Assembly (NCBI RefSeq): GCF_013349955.1 | Contig: NZ_JABVXC010000002.1 | Location: 62,001-126,000 of the forward strand | Length of the DNA: 64,000 nucleotides | Direction of reading: 5' to 3' | Source: Onishia taeanensis | GTDB lineage: Bacteria > Pseudomonadota > Gammaproteobacteria > Pseudomonadales > Halomonadaceae | Shown: positions 37,389 through 50,403 of the stretch, piece after piece | Numbering within the stretch: position 1 is the stretch's first letter | Layout of the letters: the number at the start of each line of letters is the position of its first letter | The notes under the pieces: generated by a model | Told to the model about the DNA's origin: nothing | The model's input: the letters and a program-made list of their open reading frames with translations, nothing else | Databases searched by the model: none | Translations under genes and position numbers: made by a program

Positions 37389-38264
37389 TCAGGCCGATGT
37401 TTCACCGTTCTTTTTCAGTGCCTCGCCGTGCTTTTCACCCGCCTTGGCGGTCTGCCAATGTGCTTCCATGTCTTCGAGGGTGGCCTGGCCGAGCACCTTG
37501 CCCTCGCCGGCCAGAGCCGACTCCACGTGACGAAAACGCCGCTCGAACTTGGCGTTGGTGCCGCGCAGGCGTTGCTCGGGGTCGGTCTTCAAGGTACGGG
37601 CGAGATTGACCACCGCGAACAGCAGGTCGCCGACCTCCTCGCCGGCATGCTCCTGATCGCCCGCGGCCAACGCCTCCTCGACCTCGTCGAGTTCCTCGCG
37701 GATCTTGGCCAGCACGCCGCGATGATCGGGCCAGTCGAAACCGACCCGTGCGGCACGCTTGGAAAGCTTAGCGGCGCGGGTCAGTGCCGGCAGGTTGCGG
37801 GGCACATCGTCTAGCACCGAAACGGCCTTGACCTTATGACCAGCTCGCTCGGCTCGCTCATCGGCCTTGAGCGACTCCCAGCGTGAATGAACGTGGGCGG
37901 TCTCGACCTCGGCGGCAGTCTTACCGTCGCGGCGAGACGCCAGGGTGCCATCGGGAAAGACATGGGGGTGACGGCGCAGCATCTTCGCGGTCAGCACATG
38001 CACCACGTCATGGAAGTCGAACCGCCCTTCCTCCCGACCGAACTGGCTGTAATAGACCACCTGGAACAACAGGTCGCCAAGCTCGCCGGGCAGTTCACCA
38101 AAGGCGCGTCGCTCGATGGCATCGGCAACCTCGTAGGCTTCCTCGAGGGTGTGCGGCACGATCGAGTCCCAGTCCTGCTTGAGATCCCAGGGGCAGCCCC
38201 GATCGGCATCGCGCAGCACCGCCATCAGGGTCAGCAAGTCATCGAGACGGTACCGTTCGCTCAT
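37389..38264 (-). CDS. mazG: Nucleoside triphosphate pyrophosphohydrolase MazG
   Basis: A 291-aa MazG with two tandem all-alpha NTP-PPase domains. The first contains CPWDLKQDWDSIVPHTLEEAYEV and ELGDLLFQVVYY; the second contains REELDEVEEAL and EVGDLLFAVVNLAR. It clears non-canonical NTPs and lowers (p)ppGpp in E. coli. The ATG overlaps the relA stop by one base (TGATG), so it is translationally coupled to relA as in many gammaproteobacteria. Confidence 0.95.
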   Translation of the reverse strand: MSERYRLDDLLTLMAVLRDADRGCPWDLKQDWDSIVPHTLEEAYEVADAIERRAFGELPGELGDLLFQVVYYSQFGREEGRFDFHDVVHVLTAKMLRRHPHVFPDGTLASRRDGKTAAEVETAHVHSRWESLKADERAERAGHKVKAVSVLDDVPRNLPALTRAAKLSKRAARVGFDWPDHRGVLAKIREELDEVEEALAAGDQEHAGEEVGDLLFAVVNLARTLKTDPEQRLRGTNAKFERRFRHVESALAGEGKVLGQATLEDMEAHWQTAKAGEKHGEALKKNGETSA

Positions 38265-40540
38265 CAACGCCCTCCCTTGCCGCGGACCTTGCCTTTGGCG
38301 CCGCTTCTCAGACGCTTGACGTCGAGCACGTTGGAAAGCTGCTGGATGCGCGAGAACAGCCGCCCCAGGGTCTCCAAACCATCCACCTCGAGGGTGATGG
38401 TCATTCTGGCCAGACCCTCGACCTCATCGGTCTGGGTGTTCACGGAGAGCACGTTGACCTTGTCGTTACCCAGCACGCCGGTCACATCGCGCAGCAGCCC
38501 TGAGCGATCCCAGGCTTCGATCTCGATATCCACCGGATAGCGAGTCGCCGCCCGCTCGCCCCATTCCACCTCGATGATGCGCTTGGGCTCGTCCAGGCGC
38601 AGCTGAAGAATGTTGGGGCAGTCCTGGCGGTGAACGGTGACGCCGCGCCCCTGGGTGATGAAACCGACGATATGCTCGCCGGGCACCGGATGGCAGCAGT
38701 TGGCCATGCTGGTCTTGAGGTTGCCGACCCCCAGCACGGTGATGCCCTGATCGCCGGCGGCCGGCTTCTCGCGGCGCGGTTTGGCCAGCAGCCGGTCGAG
38801 CTGTTCCTGGTCATCGTGCTCGCCGAACAGTTGCTGGGCCTGATGCAGCACCTGGCCGATGCGCAGGTCGCCAGCGCCGATGGCCGCGTACATGTCCTCG
38901 GGGGTCGTGTAGTTGACCTTATGCGCCAGGGTGGTGAGGTCGATATCCTCGACGTCGAGGCGCTTCATCTCCTTGTCGAAGAGCGCCTTGCCCTCATCCA
39001 GGTTCTGGCCGCGCGCCTGCTGCTTGAACCAGGCCTGAATCTTGGCCCGGGCGCGGGAGGTACGCACGAAGCCCACCGAGGGGTTGAGCCAGTCGCGGCT
39101 GGGCCCCCCCTTGGTGGCGGTCAGGATCTCGACCTGCTGGCCGGTCTTGAGCTCATAGGTCAGCGGCACGATGCGGCCGTTGACCTTGGCGCCGCGACAG
39201 CGATGGCCGATCTCGGTGTGCACCCGGTAGGCGAAATCGATGGGCGTGGCCACCCGCGGCAGATCGATGACGTGGCCATCGGGGGTAAAGACATAAATGC
39301 GATCCGGCGCCACATCGCTCGAGAGCCCTTCACGCAGGTCGCCGAAACCGCCGACTTCCTCTTGCCACTCGAGCACCTGACGCAGCCAGGCGATCTTGTC
39401 TTCGTAGCTGCGGCTCTTGGCCTTGGTGTCGTGGCCCTTGTAGCGCCAGTGGGCACAGACGCCGAGCTCCGCCTCCTCGTGCATGGCAAAGGTGCGGATC
39501 TGAATCTCGAGCACCTTGTTCTCGGGGCCAAACACGGCGGTATGCAGCGACTGATATCCGTTCTTCTTGGGGTTGGCGATGTAATCGTCGAATTCGTTGG
39601 GCACGTGGTGCCAGCGGGAATGCACGATGCCCAGCACCGTGTAGCAGTCGGCCACCCGAGGCACCAGGATGCGCACGGCGCGCACATCATAGACCTGGGA
39701 GAAATCGATGTGCTTGCGCTGCATCTTCCGCCAGATCGAATAGATATGCTTGGCACGGCCGTCGACGTCGTACTCGTGGATGTCCTGGGCTTCCAGAAGC
39801 TCCTTGAGCGTTCCCACCACATCGTTGATATAGCTCGTGCGGTCGAGGCGCTTCTCGGCCAGTTGCTTGGCGATCGACTTGTACTCGGCCTCGTGGAGGT
39901 AGCGGAAGGACAGGTCCTCGAGCTCCCACTTGAGATGGCCGATGCCCAGCCGGTGCGCCAGCGGAGCATAGATATCGAACACTTCGCGAGCCACCCGCAG
40001 GCGCTTGTCGCGGGTAGTATCCTTGACCTGACGCAGGGCGCAGGTGCGTTCGGCGATCTTGATCAGCGCCACGCGCACGTCGTCGATCATGGTCACCAGC
40101 ATGCGCCGCAGGTTGTCCTGCTGACTGTACTGGGACATATCCTGACTGGGCAGGGCCTGATGGCTAATCGCCGCCATGTGCAGCACGCCTTCGATCAAGG
40201 TGGCGACTTCCTGGCCGAAGCGCTTCTCGACGGCCTCGACCGAGATCAACTTGACGCGCACCGAACGATAGAGCACGGCGGCTTCCAAGGCGGTCTGGTC
40301 GAGCCTGAGTTCGCCGAGAATATCGGCCATTTCAAGCCCCATGCGATAGCTCGACCCGTTGCCAAGCCCGAACTGCTGCGCTTGGCTGGCCTCATCGGCG
40401 AGGCTGCAGGCCAGTTCACAGACTTCACGCATCCGTTCTGCGTTGGTCAGCACGGCTTCCTCGCCGAGGCGAGCCAGCCATTGGTCGAGGTCCACCGCGC
40501 CGTCATCGGTCAACGGCTGGTCATCACGCACCTTTACCAT
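38264..40540 (-). CDS. relA: GTP pyrophosphokinase RelA
   Basis: A 758-aa RelA/SpoT homologue. The N-terminal hydrolase domain lacks the HDxxED motif (it reads VLYRSVRVK where SpoT has the catalytic residues), so only synthesis is expected. The synthetase domain (YDVRAVRILV, then GYQSLHTAV), TGS (VFTPDGHVIDLPR), the conserved CCHPVPGE zinc-finger-like segment and C-terminal ACT are all present. It makes (p)ppGpp on stalled ribosomes. It lies 6 bp after rlmD. Confidence 0.96.
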   Translation of the reverse strand: MVKVRDDQPLTDDGAVDLDQWLARLGEEAVLTNAERMREVCELACSLADEASQAQQFGLGNGSSYRMGLEMADILGELRLDQTALEAAVLYRSVRVKLISVEAVEKRFGQEVATLIEGVLHMAAISHQALPSQDMSQYSQQDNLRRMLVTMIDDVRVALIKIAERTCALRQVKDTTRDKRLRVAREVFDIYAPLAHRLGIGHLKWELEDLSFRYLHEAEYKSIAKQLAEKRLDRTSYINDVVGTLKELLEAQDIHEYDVDGRAKHIYSIWRKMQRKHIDFSQVYDVRAVRILVPRVADCYTVLGIVHSRWHHVPNEFDDYIANPKKNGYQSLHTAVFGPENKVLEIQIRTFAMHEEAELGVCAHWRYKGHDTKAKSRSYEDKIAWLRQVLEWQEEVGGFGDLREGLSSDVAPDRIYVFTPDGHVIDLPRVATPIDFAYRVHTEIGHRCRGAKVNGRIVPLTYELKTGQQVEILTATKGGPSRDWLNPSVGFVRTSRARAKIQAWFKQQARGQNLDEGKALFDKEMKRLDVEDIDLTTLAHKVNYTTPEDMYAAIGAGDLRIGQVLHQAQQLFGEHDDQEQLDRLLAKPRREKPAAGDQGITVLGVGNLKTSMANCCHPVPGEHIVGFITQGRGVTVHRQDCPNILQLRLDEPKRIIEVEWGERAATRYPVDIEIEAWDRSGLLRDVTGVLGNDKVNVLSVNTQTDEVEGLARMTITLEVDGLETLGRLFSRIQQLSNVLDVKRLRSGAKGKVRGKGGR

Positions 40541-40546
40541 GGTGCT

Positions 40547-42031
40547 TCACTCCTTTGGCATCTGCGCCGGCGTCACGTCGGACGCAGGAATTTCGGGATG
40601 CTCGAACAGCAACACGGCCTCGAGGTGGGCGGTCTGGGCAAACATGTCGGCAACCGCCGAGCGCACCAGCCGATAGCCACCGGCGGCCAGATATGCCGCA
40701 TCCCGGGCAAGGGTCGCCGGGTCACAGGAAACATAGAGAATCCGCGCGACCCCGGACCTGGCCAGCTGACGCGACAAGGCTTCTGCGCCTTCCCGGGGTG
40801 GATCCAGCACCACCAGGTCCCAGTCGTTCTCGTCGAGTAGTGCGCGGACCGGATCCTCACGACTCAGGTCCGCCTGGCGGGCGCTGACCCCGGAAAGGTC
40901 GTTGCGCCGGGCATTGGCGGCCAGGCGTTCGACCATCAGCGGGTTGCCTTCCACGCCGGTCACCATGCCGGTGTATGCGGCCAGTGCCAGGCTGAAGTTG
41001 CCGACGCCAGCGAAGCAGTCGAGCACGCGCTCACCGGATTGAGGCGCCAGCCATTCGAGGGCCGTATCGACCAGTCGCTGATTGACCGAGGCGTTGACCT
41101 GCAGGAAGTCACCCGGCGCAAAGCCAAGCACCAGCTCACGGCTGGCTTCAGACACGGTTGCCTGGTCATTCTCGCGCTCGGGCCCAGCCAGCGTCCGCCC
41201 ATCCAGTACCACCCTATAGTGCAGATCGGGCGCCTCCGTGAGCCATTCGAGGCGCGGCGACTCACGGCCCAGCAACCAGCCAAGCGATAGCTCGTGGGCC
41301 GCGGCAAAGGCTTGCCAGCGATGGGCATCGCTTGGCTGAGCGCGCAGCTGACGCACCACCAGACAGATGCCCTCGTCGCTGGCGATAAGCTCGAGATGCC
41401 CCACCTGACGCGGCGCCTCGAGGCTCACGAGCTGCTCACGAAGCGGCGTCAGCAAGGCCTCGAGGGCAGGCACCAGCACCGGACACGCTGCCATGTCGAC
41501 CAGATGGTGGCTACCCCGGGCGCGAAAGCCCAGATGGATGCGGCCCTCGGCATCGACCTTGACGCCGAGCCGCGCCCGGCGCCGATAGCCGAACCCGTCG
41601 GAGCTCAGCAGCGCCGGCGCGTTATCCAGGGTAAGCCCCTGACGAGCCAGTTGCTCGACCAGCACCTGCTGCTTATGGCGGCGCTGGGCATTCAGTGTCT
41701 GGTGCTGCAGGTCGCAGCCGCCGCAGACGCCGAAATGCGCACAGGCCGGCGTCTCACGTTCGGGCGCCGCCTTGAGCACCTCACGAACATGCGCCTCATC
41801 GAAGCGCTGGCGGCTCTTGTGCACGGCTATTTCTACCCGCTCACCGGGCAGTGCGCGATCGATGAACAGGGTCTTGCCGGCCGCATTGCGCGCCACGCCT
41901 CGGCCATCGTGAGCGAGACGCAAAATCTCCACGCCCTGGTCATCGGCAGCCGCCTGCTGAGCCCCGCGTGGCATCGTCGGGGCTTTCCTGGCAGCGGATT
42001 TTGGCGTGCGGCGCTTGCCTAGCATCGCCAT
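40547..42031 (-). CDS. rlmD: 23S rRNA m5U1939 methyltransferase RlmD (RumA)
   Basis: A 494-aa protein with an N-terminal TRAM domain (about 50-110), a 4Fe-4S cluster motif (CAHFGVCGGCDLQHQ plus a later Cys) and a SAM domain (CFAGVGNFSLALA) with the catalytic Cys in VSCDPATLARD. The ATG 42031 start lies one base after the cysM stop, with GGAG upstream. A basic N-terminal extension (KRRTPKSAARKA) is plausible for rRNA binding. It begins the rlmD-relA-mazG run. Confidence 0.95.
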   Translation of the reverse strand: MAMLGKRRTPKSAARKAPTMPRGAQQAAADDQGVEILRLAHDGRGVARNAAGKTLFIDRALPGERVEIAVHKSRQRFDEAHVREVLKAAPERETPACAHFGVCGGCDLQHQTLNAQRRHKQQVLVEQLARQGLTLDNAPALLSSDGFGYRRRARLGVKVDAEGRIHLGFRARGSHHLVDMAACPVLVPALEALLTPLREQLVSLEAPRQVGHLELIASDEGICLVVRQLRAQPSDAHRWQAFAAAHELSLGWLLGRESPRLEWLTEAPDLHYRVVLDGRTLAGPERENDQATVSEASRELVLGFAPGDFLQVNASVNQRLVDTALEWLAPQSGERVLDCFAGVGNFSLALAAYTGMVTGVEGNPLMVERLAANARRNDLSGVSARQADLSREDPVRALLDENDWDLVVLDPPREGAEALSRQLARSGVARILYVSCDPATLARDAAYLAAGGYRLVRSAVADMFAQTAHLEAVLLFEHPEIPASDVTPAQMPKE

Positions 42032-42032
42032 C

Positions 42033-42929
42033 TTATTGCTCCGGCGCATAAAGGCCGGTGGACAGATAACGATCGCCACGATCGCAGACGATGAAGGCGA
42101 TCACCGCATTCTCGACCTCTTCGGCTACCTTGAGAGCACCAGCAAGAGCACCGCCGGAGGAAACGCCGGCGAAGATGCCCTCTTCCCGCGCCAGCCGGCG
42201 CATATGTTGTTCGGCTTCGGTCTGACCGATATCGATCACCCGGTCGACCCGTGCGGGCTCGAAGATGCTCGGCAGATACGCCTCGGGCCAGCGGCGGATG
42301 CCGGCGATGCTGGCGCCGTCCTCGGGCTGCAGGCCGATGATCTGCACCTCGGGGTTCTGCTCCTTGAGATAGCGAGACACGCCCATGATGGTGCCGGTGG
42401 TGCCCATCGAGCTGATGAAGTGGGTAATGGTGCCCTCGGTCTGGCGCCACAGCTCCGGCCCGGTGGTGCGGTAGTGCGCCATGGGGTTATCGGGGTTGGC
42501 GAACTGATTGAGGGGCTTGCCCTCGCCGCGGGCGATCATGGTGCCGGCCAGATCTCGAGCCCCCTCCATGCCCTGCTCTTGAGTCACCGGGATCAACTCG
42601 GCACCGAAGGCCGCCATGGCCTGCTTGCGCTCGCTGGACGCATTGTCGGGCATGATCAGCACCATGCGATACCCCTTCATGGCGGCCGCCATGGCCAGCG
42701 CAATGCCGGTATTGCCGGAGGTGGCCTCGATCAGGGTATCTCCGGGAGTGATCTCGCCGCGCGCCTCGGCCTCGGCGATCATCGAAAGGGCCGGCCGATC
42801 CTTGACCGACCCCGCCGGGTTGTTGCCCTCGAGCTTGGCCAGCAGGGTGTTGTTGCGTCCGGCAGCGATGCGCTTCAGGCGCACCAAGGGGGTGTTGCCG
42901 ACCACATCCTCGAGCGTGGGAAATTGCAT
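42033..42929 (-). CDS. cysM: Cysteine synthase B (CysM)
   Basis: A 298-aa PLP enzyme making cysteine (or S-sulfocysteine) from O-acetylserine. The PLP Lys is in NPAGSVKDRPAL; TSGNTGIALAMA binds the substrate carboxylate, and VSSGGALAGAL follows. The length and NPAGSVKDR motif point to CysM rather than CysK. It is first in the cysM-rlmD-relA-mazG run, divergent from barA. Confidence 0.94.
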   Translation of the reverse strand: MQFPTLEDVVGNTPLVRLKRIAAGRNNTLLAKLEGNNPAGSVKDRPALSMIAEAEARGEITPGDTLIEATSGNTGIALAMAAAMKGYRMVLIMPDNASSERKQAMAAFGAELIPVTQEQGMEGARDLAGTMIARGEGKPLNQFANPDNPMAHYRTTGPELWRQTEGTITHFISSMGTTGTIMGVSRYLKEQNPEVQIIGLQPEDGASIAGIRRWPEAYLPSIFEPARVDRVIDIGQTEAEQHMRRLAREEGIFAGVSSGGALAGALKVAEEVENAVIAFIVCDRGDRYLSTGLYAPEQ

Positions 42930-43047
42930 CTAACCTTCCTTCTGGAAAAGTCTTTGTCGCCATTATATCGCCGGGCGTGTCCCGGTGACAGGGATCGGCC
43001 ATGGCTGTGGCATACTGCACGCAAATGAAGTTTCTAGAGAATCATGC

Positions 43048-45741
<2,694 letters not shown>

Positions 45742-45808
45742 GGCCCAGGCATCAAGCCTCATCTTCTCAAGCCCCATGACCTCGAGATTCAGGAGCGCAC
45801 AAAGCCCG

Positions 45809-46186
45809 TTACCCTTCCAGCACCACCAGCGCCAGCGCCAGTTCGGCCTCATCTGAGATCGATAGGTGCATGCCGGTCACGCCCAGCTGCGCAGCGAGTG
45901 CCTGGGCCTGGCCCGAGAGTGCTAGCGAAGGCCGGCCCAGGCGGTCGTTGACTACCTGAATCTCGGACCAGCGCATGCCCTGTCGCATGCCGGTCCCCAG
46001 GGCCTTGACGAAGGCCTCCTTGGCGGCAAAACGCTTGGCCAGATAGGCGGCGGGCTGGCCATGCTCGGCCAACCGCGTCTGCTCATGAGGGCCAAGTACA
46101 CGCGCCGCGAAGCGATCACCATGACGGGCCATGGCCGTCTCGAAGCGCGCCACCCTGGCGATATCGGTCCCAATGCCGAGGATCAT
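45809..46186 (-). CDS. acpS: Holo-[acyl-carrier-protein] synthase AcpS
   Basis: A 125-aa 4'-phosphopantetheinyl transferase. Mg-binding GIGTDIARVARFE at the N-terminus and KRFAAKEAFVKALGTG in the middle are diagnostic. It activates ACP for fatty-acid synthesis. Last gene of the rnc-era-recO-pdxJ-acpS run, 11 bp after pdxJ. Confidence 0.96.
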   Translation of the reverse strand: MILGIGTDIARVARFETAMARHGDRFAARVLGPHEQTRLAEHGQPAAYLAKRFAAKEAFVKALGTGMRQGMRWSEIQVVNDRLGRPSLALSGQAQALAAQLGVTGMHLSISDEAELALALVVLEG

Positions 46187-46197
46187 ATCGGCTAGTC

Positions 46198-47001
<804 letters not shown>

Positions 47002-47064
47002 GGCAATCTCTCCAATAAATCGTCAGGGGAAAATCAGCGGATAGGGGCAAGTAAATTGGGGCAA

Positions 47065-47127
47065 GTAGCGAGTAACGAGTAACGAGTAACGAGTAGCGAG
47101 TAGCGAGTAGCGAGTAACGAGCAGCGA
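47065..47127. repeat. Nine-copy 7-bp tandem repeat (GTARCGA)
   Basis: Nine heptads, mostly GTAACGA or GTAGCGA with one GCAGCGA, occupy the gap between recO and pdxJ (47002-47145). The repeat lies in the operon mRNA just upstream of pdxJ. No gene, hairpin or protein-binding motif was recognised. Confidence 0.93.
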
Positions 47128-47145
47128 GTAAATAGCGGCAAGATA

Positions 47146-47853
47146 TCAGCCGGAACGGCGACGCGCGGCCAGCTGCTGCATCAGCTCACGAGCCCGCAGG
47201 GGGCGCTCGCCGAGCAGTGGCGCTAGCGCGGCACGGGCCAGTGAGCGTGCCGGTGCGGCGAGCCCAGGCGCTGCCCAGTCGCCCTGCTCCAGCAGCTTGA
47301 GCGTGCGGCCATCAAGACCGCCAGCATCCCCTGGTACCAGGGGACTGAAACGACGGGCGCCAGCCCAGTAGACATAGCGAGTCTGGGGGTCGAGCTCGAC
47401 GCCGTCGAGATCGCAGAATATGGGCTCGGCGTCCAGAGACTCCAGCAAGGCAAACTCCAGACGCCGCAACGCACCGGCCCGCTCACCGGGCAGCGGCAAT
47501 TCCTTCAGGGCGGCGCCATAGAAGGCAAAGACCTCGGACACCGGCAGTTCCAGCGGCAGCAGCCGGGTCAAGAGCTCGTTGGCGTAGAAGCCGCACAACA
47601 GCCCCTCGCCGGCCAGCATTGGCGCACTGCCGGTGCTCTCCATCAGGCGCAGGCGCTTGAGTTCCCCTCCCCCCACCCAGGTCAGGTGCAGGGGCGTGAA
47701 GGGCTGCAGGCGCGACCGAGAGCGGCTGCCCGGTCGCTGTACGCCCTGGGCCACGGCGCGAATGCGGCCATGATCCAGGGTCAGCAGATCGACCAGGGCA
47801 CTGGTCTCACGATAGGGGCGTTTGTGCAGCAGGAATGCCGGCTGAGGCTGCAT
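47146..47853 (-). CDS. recO: DNA repair protein RecO
   Basis: A 235-aa RecO with an N-terminal OB fold (FLLHKRPYRETSALVDLLTLDHGRI). It loads RecA with RecR/RecF on SSB-coated DNA. The C-terminal zinc cysteines of some RecO proteins are not present here, as in other gammaproteobacteria. It lies 8 bp after era. Confidence 0.92.
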   Translation of the reverse strand: MQPQPAFLLHKRPYRETSALVDLLTLDHGRIRAVAQGVQRPGSRSRSRLQPFTPLHLTWVGGGELKRLRLMESTGSAPMLAGEGLLCGFYANELLTRLLPLELPVSEVFAFYGAALKELPLPGERAGALRRLEFALLESLDAEPIFCDLDGVELDPQTRYVYWAGARRFSPLVPGDAGGLDGRTLKLLEQGDWAAPGLAAPARSLARAALAPLLGERPLRARELMQQLAARRRSG

Positions 47854-47861
47854 AACGGGGC

Positions 47862-48764
47862 TCAGTCGAGGTCGTAGCCCAGGCTCTTCAAGGCTCGCTC
47901 ATCGTCGGACCAGCCGCGCTTGACCTTGACCCAGAGGTTGAGCATCACCTTGGCATCGAAGGCGCGCTCCATTTCCAGGCGCGCCTCGCGACCAATCTTC
48001 TTGATGCGATCGCCGGCCTCACCGATCAGGATCTTCTTCTGCCCCTGACGCTCGACCATCATCAGCGCACTGATATGCAGGGTACCGCGCTGATCGGCCT
48101 TGAATTCCTCGATCTCGACGGTCATCTGGTACGGCAGCTCATCACCCAACTGCCGCATCACCTTCTCGCGTACCAGCTCAGCGGCCAGGAAGCGCGAACT
48201 CTTGTCGGTAATCTGGTCATCTGGGAAGTGGTGAATGCCTTCCGGCAGGTGTTTGGCGACCTCGGCCTCGAGCTCGGGCACATTGGTGCCGTGCTTGGCC
48301 GAGATCGGCAGGATGGCGGCAAAATCGCGCTTGGCGCCGACCTGGTCGAGCCAGGGCAACAGGCTCGCCTTGTCCTCGAGCCAGTCGACCTTGTTGACGG
48401 CGAGAATCACCGGTGCGCTGACATGCTCAAGCTTGTCGAGCACCACCTGGTCTTCCGGCGCCCAGCGGGTGCGGTCGATGATAAAGACCACGCAGTCAAT
48501 GTCGCGCAGGGCTTGGGTGGCCGCCTGATTCATGAAGCGGTTGATCGCCTTGTTGCGATCCTTCGACATGATGTGCATGCCGGGGGTGTCGACATAGATG
48601 AACTGGGTCTCGTCTTCGGTCTTGATGCCCATTACCTGGTGGCGCGTGGTCTGCGGGCGCCGCGAGGTGATGGAGACCTTCTGACCGAGGATGCGATTCA
48701 TCAGCGTCGACTTGCCGACGTTGGGACGCCCGACGATGGCGACAAAGCCACAGGATTGAGTCAT
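47862..48764 (-). CDS. era: GTPase Era
   Basis: A 300-aa GTPase for 16S rRNA maturation and 30S assembly. G1 [10 protein letters not shown]3 DTPGMH, G4 NKVDW and a C-terminal KH domain ([15 protein letters not shown]) are visible. It overlaps rnc by 4 bases. Confidence 0.97.
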   Translation of the reverse strand: MTQSCGFVAIVGRPNVGKSTLMNRILGQKVSITSRRPQTTRHQVMGIKTEDETQFIYVDTPGMHIMSKDRNKAINRFMNQAATQALRDIDCVVFIIDRTRWAPEDQVVLDKLEHVSAPVILAVNKVDWLEDKASLLPWLDQVGAKRDFAAILPISAKHGTNVPELEAEVAKHLPEGIHHFPDDQITDKSSRFLAAELVREKVMRQLGDELPYQMTVEIEEFKADQRGTLHISALMMVERQGQKKILIGEAGDRIKKIGREARLEMERAFDAKVMLNLWVKVKRGWSDDERALKSLGYDLD

Positions 48765-49495
48765 GAGCGACCTCCACGGGGATCAAGGCGAGTCAAGGCA
48801 AGCTCGGCGGCCTGCTGTTCGGCATGGCGGCGGCTTGAACCCACCCCAACGGTGTGCTCGCCGATCATTTCGATGTGGCACTCGACAGTGAAGGTCTGGG
48901 CATGCGCCTCGCCATCCACGGTGACCACCTCATAGCGCGGCAGCGGTGACTGACGCGACTGCAAGAATTCCTGCAGTCGCGTCTTGGGATCTTTCTGGGT
49001 GTCCTGCAGATCCAGCGCTTCCAGGCGGGTCGCAAACCAGGACAGCACGCGGGCCTTGGCCACGTCCATGCCGGCATCCAGATAGATGGCACCGATCACG
49101 GCCTCGACGGCATCGGCAAGAATCGAGTCACGACGATGGCCGCCGCTCTTCATCTCGCCGGAACCGAGCCGCAGGCATTCGCCGACGGAAAACTCGCGAC
49201 CCAGTTCGGCCAGGGTCTGCCCCTTGACCAGGCGGGCACGCAGGCGCGAAAGCTGGCCTTCGCGAGCTTCTGGAAAGCGCCGGAACAGCGCCTCGGCGAT
49301 CACGAAATTGACGATCGAGTCGCCGAGAAACTCGAGCCGTTCGTTGTTCTGGCCGCCAAAGCTGCGATGGGTCATGGCCAGCTCCAGCAGGCCGGGATCG
49401 GCGAACTCATGGCCGACCCGGCGGCTGAAGGTATTCAAGGGGTTGCTCACGAAACTCCTGCTACTCTCTGAAAGGTTGTCATCATCGATGGGCAT
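48761..49495 (-). CDS. rnc: Ribonuclease III
   Basis: A 244-aa RNase III with catalytic signature [15 protein letters not shown] (residues about 50-64), second acidic patch [13 protein letters not shown] and a C-terminal dsRBD ([13 protein letters not shown] to [13 protein letters not shown]). It processes rRNA and dsRNA. It lies between lepB and era. Confidence 0.97.
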   Translation of the reverse strand: MPIDDDNLSESSRSFVSNPLNTFSRRVGHEFADPGLLELAMTHRSFGGQNNERLEFLGDSIVNFVIAEALFRRFPEAREGQLSRLRARLVKGQTLAELGREFSVGECLRLGSGEMKSGGHRRDSILADAVEAVIGAIYLDAGMDVAKARVLSWFATRLEALDLQDTQKDPKTRLQEFLQSRQSPLPRYEVVTVDGEAHAQTFTVECHIEMIGEHTVGVGSSRRHAEQQAAELALTRLDPRGGRS

Positions 49496-49535
49496 TGAGA
49501 TCTCACCGTGCGCGGCCCGATGAGCCGCGTCAGGG

Positions 49536-50390
49536 TCAGTCGATCACCCGGACCTCGCTGAAGCTCGGCAGTCCGCCGTCCCAGTGCATCCACACCGCGA
49601 AGGCCTCGCCAACGATATTTTCTTCCGGCACGAAGCCCCAGTAGCGGCTGTCGTTGGAGTGGTCACGGTTGTCGCCCATCATGAAATAATGCCCCTCGGG
49701 GACCCGCAGTTCGCGCATCTGCGGCCCTGGGTCACGGAAATCATTGTAAATGGGGTGTGTGGTATCGCCCAAGCTTTCCTGGAGCAATACCTCTTCGAGC
49801 TGATCAGTATCGCTTTCATTGACCAGCTCTTTGGGGACCGCCTCGCCATTGATATAGAGCTGCTTGCCCTCGTAGCGAATGCGATCACCCGGCAGGCCAA
49901 TCACCCGTTTGATGAAGTTGACCGAAGGGTCCTGGGGAAAACGAAACACCATCACGTCCCCCCGCTCAGGCTCGCCAATATCGATCAGCTTGGTGTTGGT
50001 CACCGGCAGACGCAGACCATAGGTGAACTTGTTGACCAGGATGAAATCGCCGATCTCAAGAGTCGGACGCATCGACCCCGAGGGAATCTGGAAGGGCTCG
50101 ACGACGAAGCTGCGCACCACCAGCACCACCAGCAGCACCGGGAAGAAGGAACGCGCATAGTCGACGAGCCAAGGCTCCTTGGCGCTCTTTTGGGTGGCCT
50201 TGCTTGACGCAGCGTATGCCCCACCGCCCTCGTGACTGCCTGATTCGTGACCAGCCCCATCCGCCAGCCCTTGTCCTTCACCGGCAAGCGCCACGCGCTG
50301 TTGGCGGCGCTTGGACCACCAGACACTGTCGAGCAACCAGATCAACCCGGTGACCGTGACGGCCACCACCAGCAGAAGCGAAAAATCCAT
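49536..50390 (-). CDS. lepB: Signal peptidase I LepB
   Basis: A 284-aa leader peptidase. Two N-terminal TM segments (about 3-25 and 84-102), nucleophilic Ser in [10 protein letters not shown] and general-base Lys in [12 protein letters not shown]. The C-terminal [16 protein letters not shown] box is complete. It cleaves Sec and Tat signal peptides. It lies 13 bp after lepA. Confidence 0.97.
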   Translation of the reverse strand: MDFSLLLVVAVTVTGLIWLLDSVWWSKRRQQRVALAGEGQGLADGAGHESGSHEGGGAYAASSKATQKSAKEPWLVDYARSFFPVLLVVLVVRSFVVEPFQIPSGSMRPTLEIGDFILVNKFTYGLRLPVTNTKLIDIGEPERGDVMVFRFPQDPSVNFIKRVIGLPGDRIRYEGKQLYINGEAVPKELVNESDTDQLEEVLLQESLGDTTHPIYNDFRDPGPQMRELRVPEGHYFMMGDNRDHSNDSRYWGFVPEENIVGEAFAVWMHWDGGLPSFSEVRVID

Positions 50391-50403
50391 TTGTCAGTGT
50401 TTC

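Noticed and set aside
38630..40840. Long plus-strand open frame opposite relA and rlmD
   Set aside because: Antisense shadow caused by high GC; relA and rlmD have intact family motifs on the other strand.
47065..47127. CRISPR-like array
   Set aside because: Direct tandem 7-bp units with no spacers; a microsatellite, not CRISPR.
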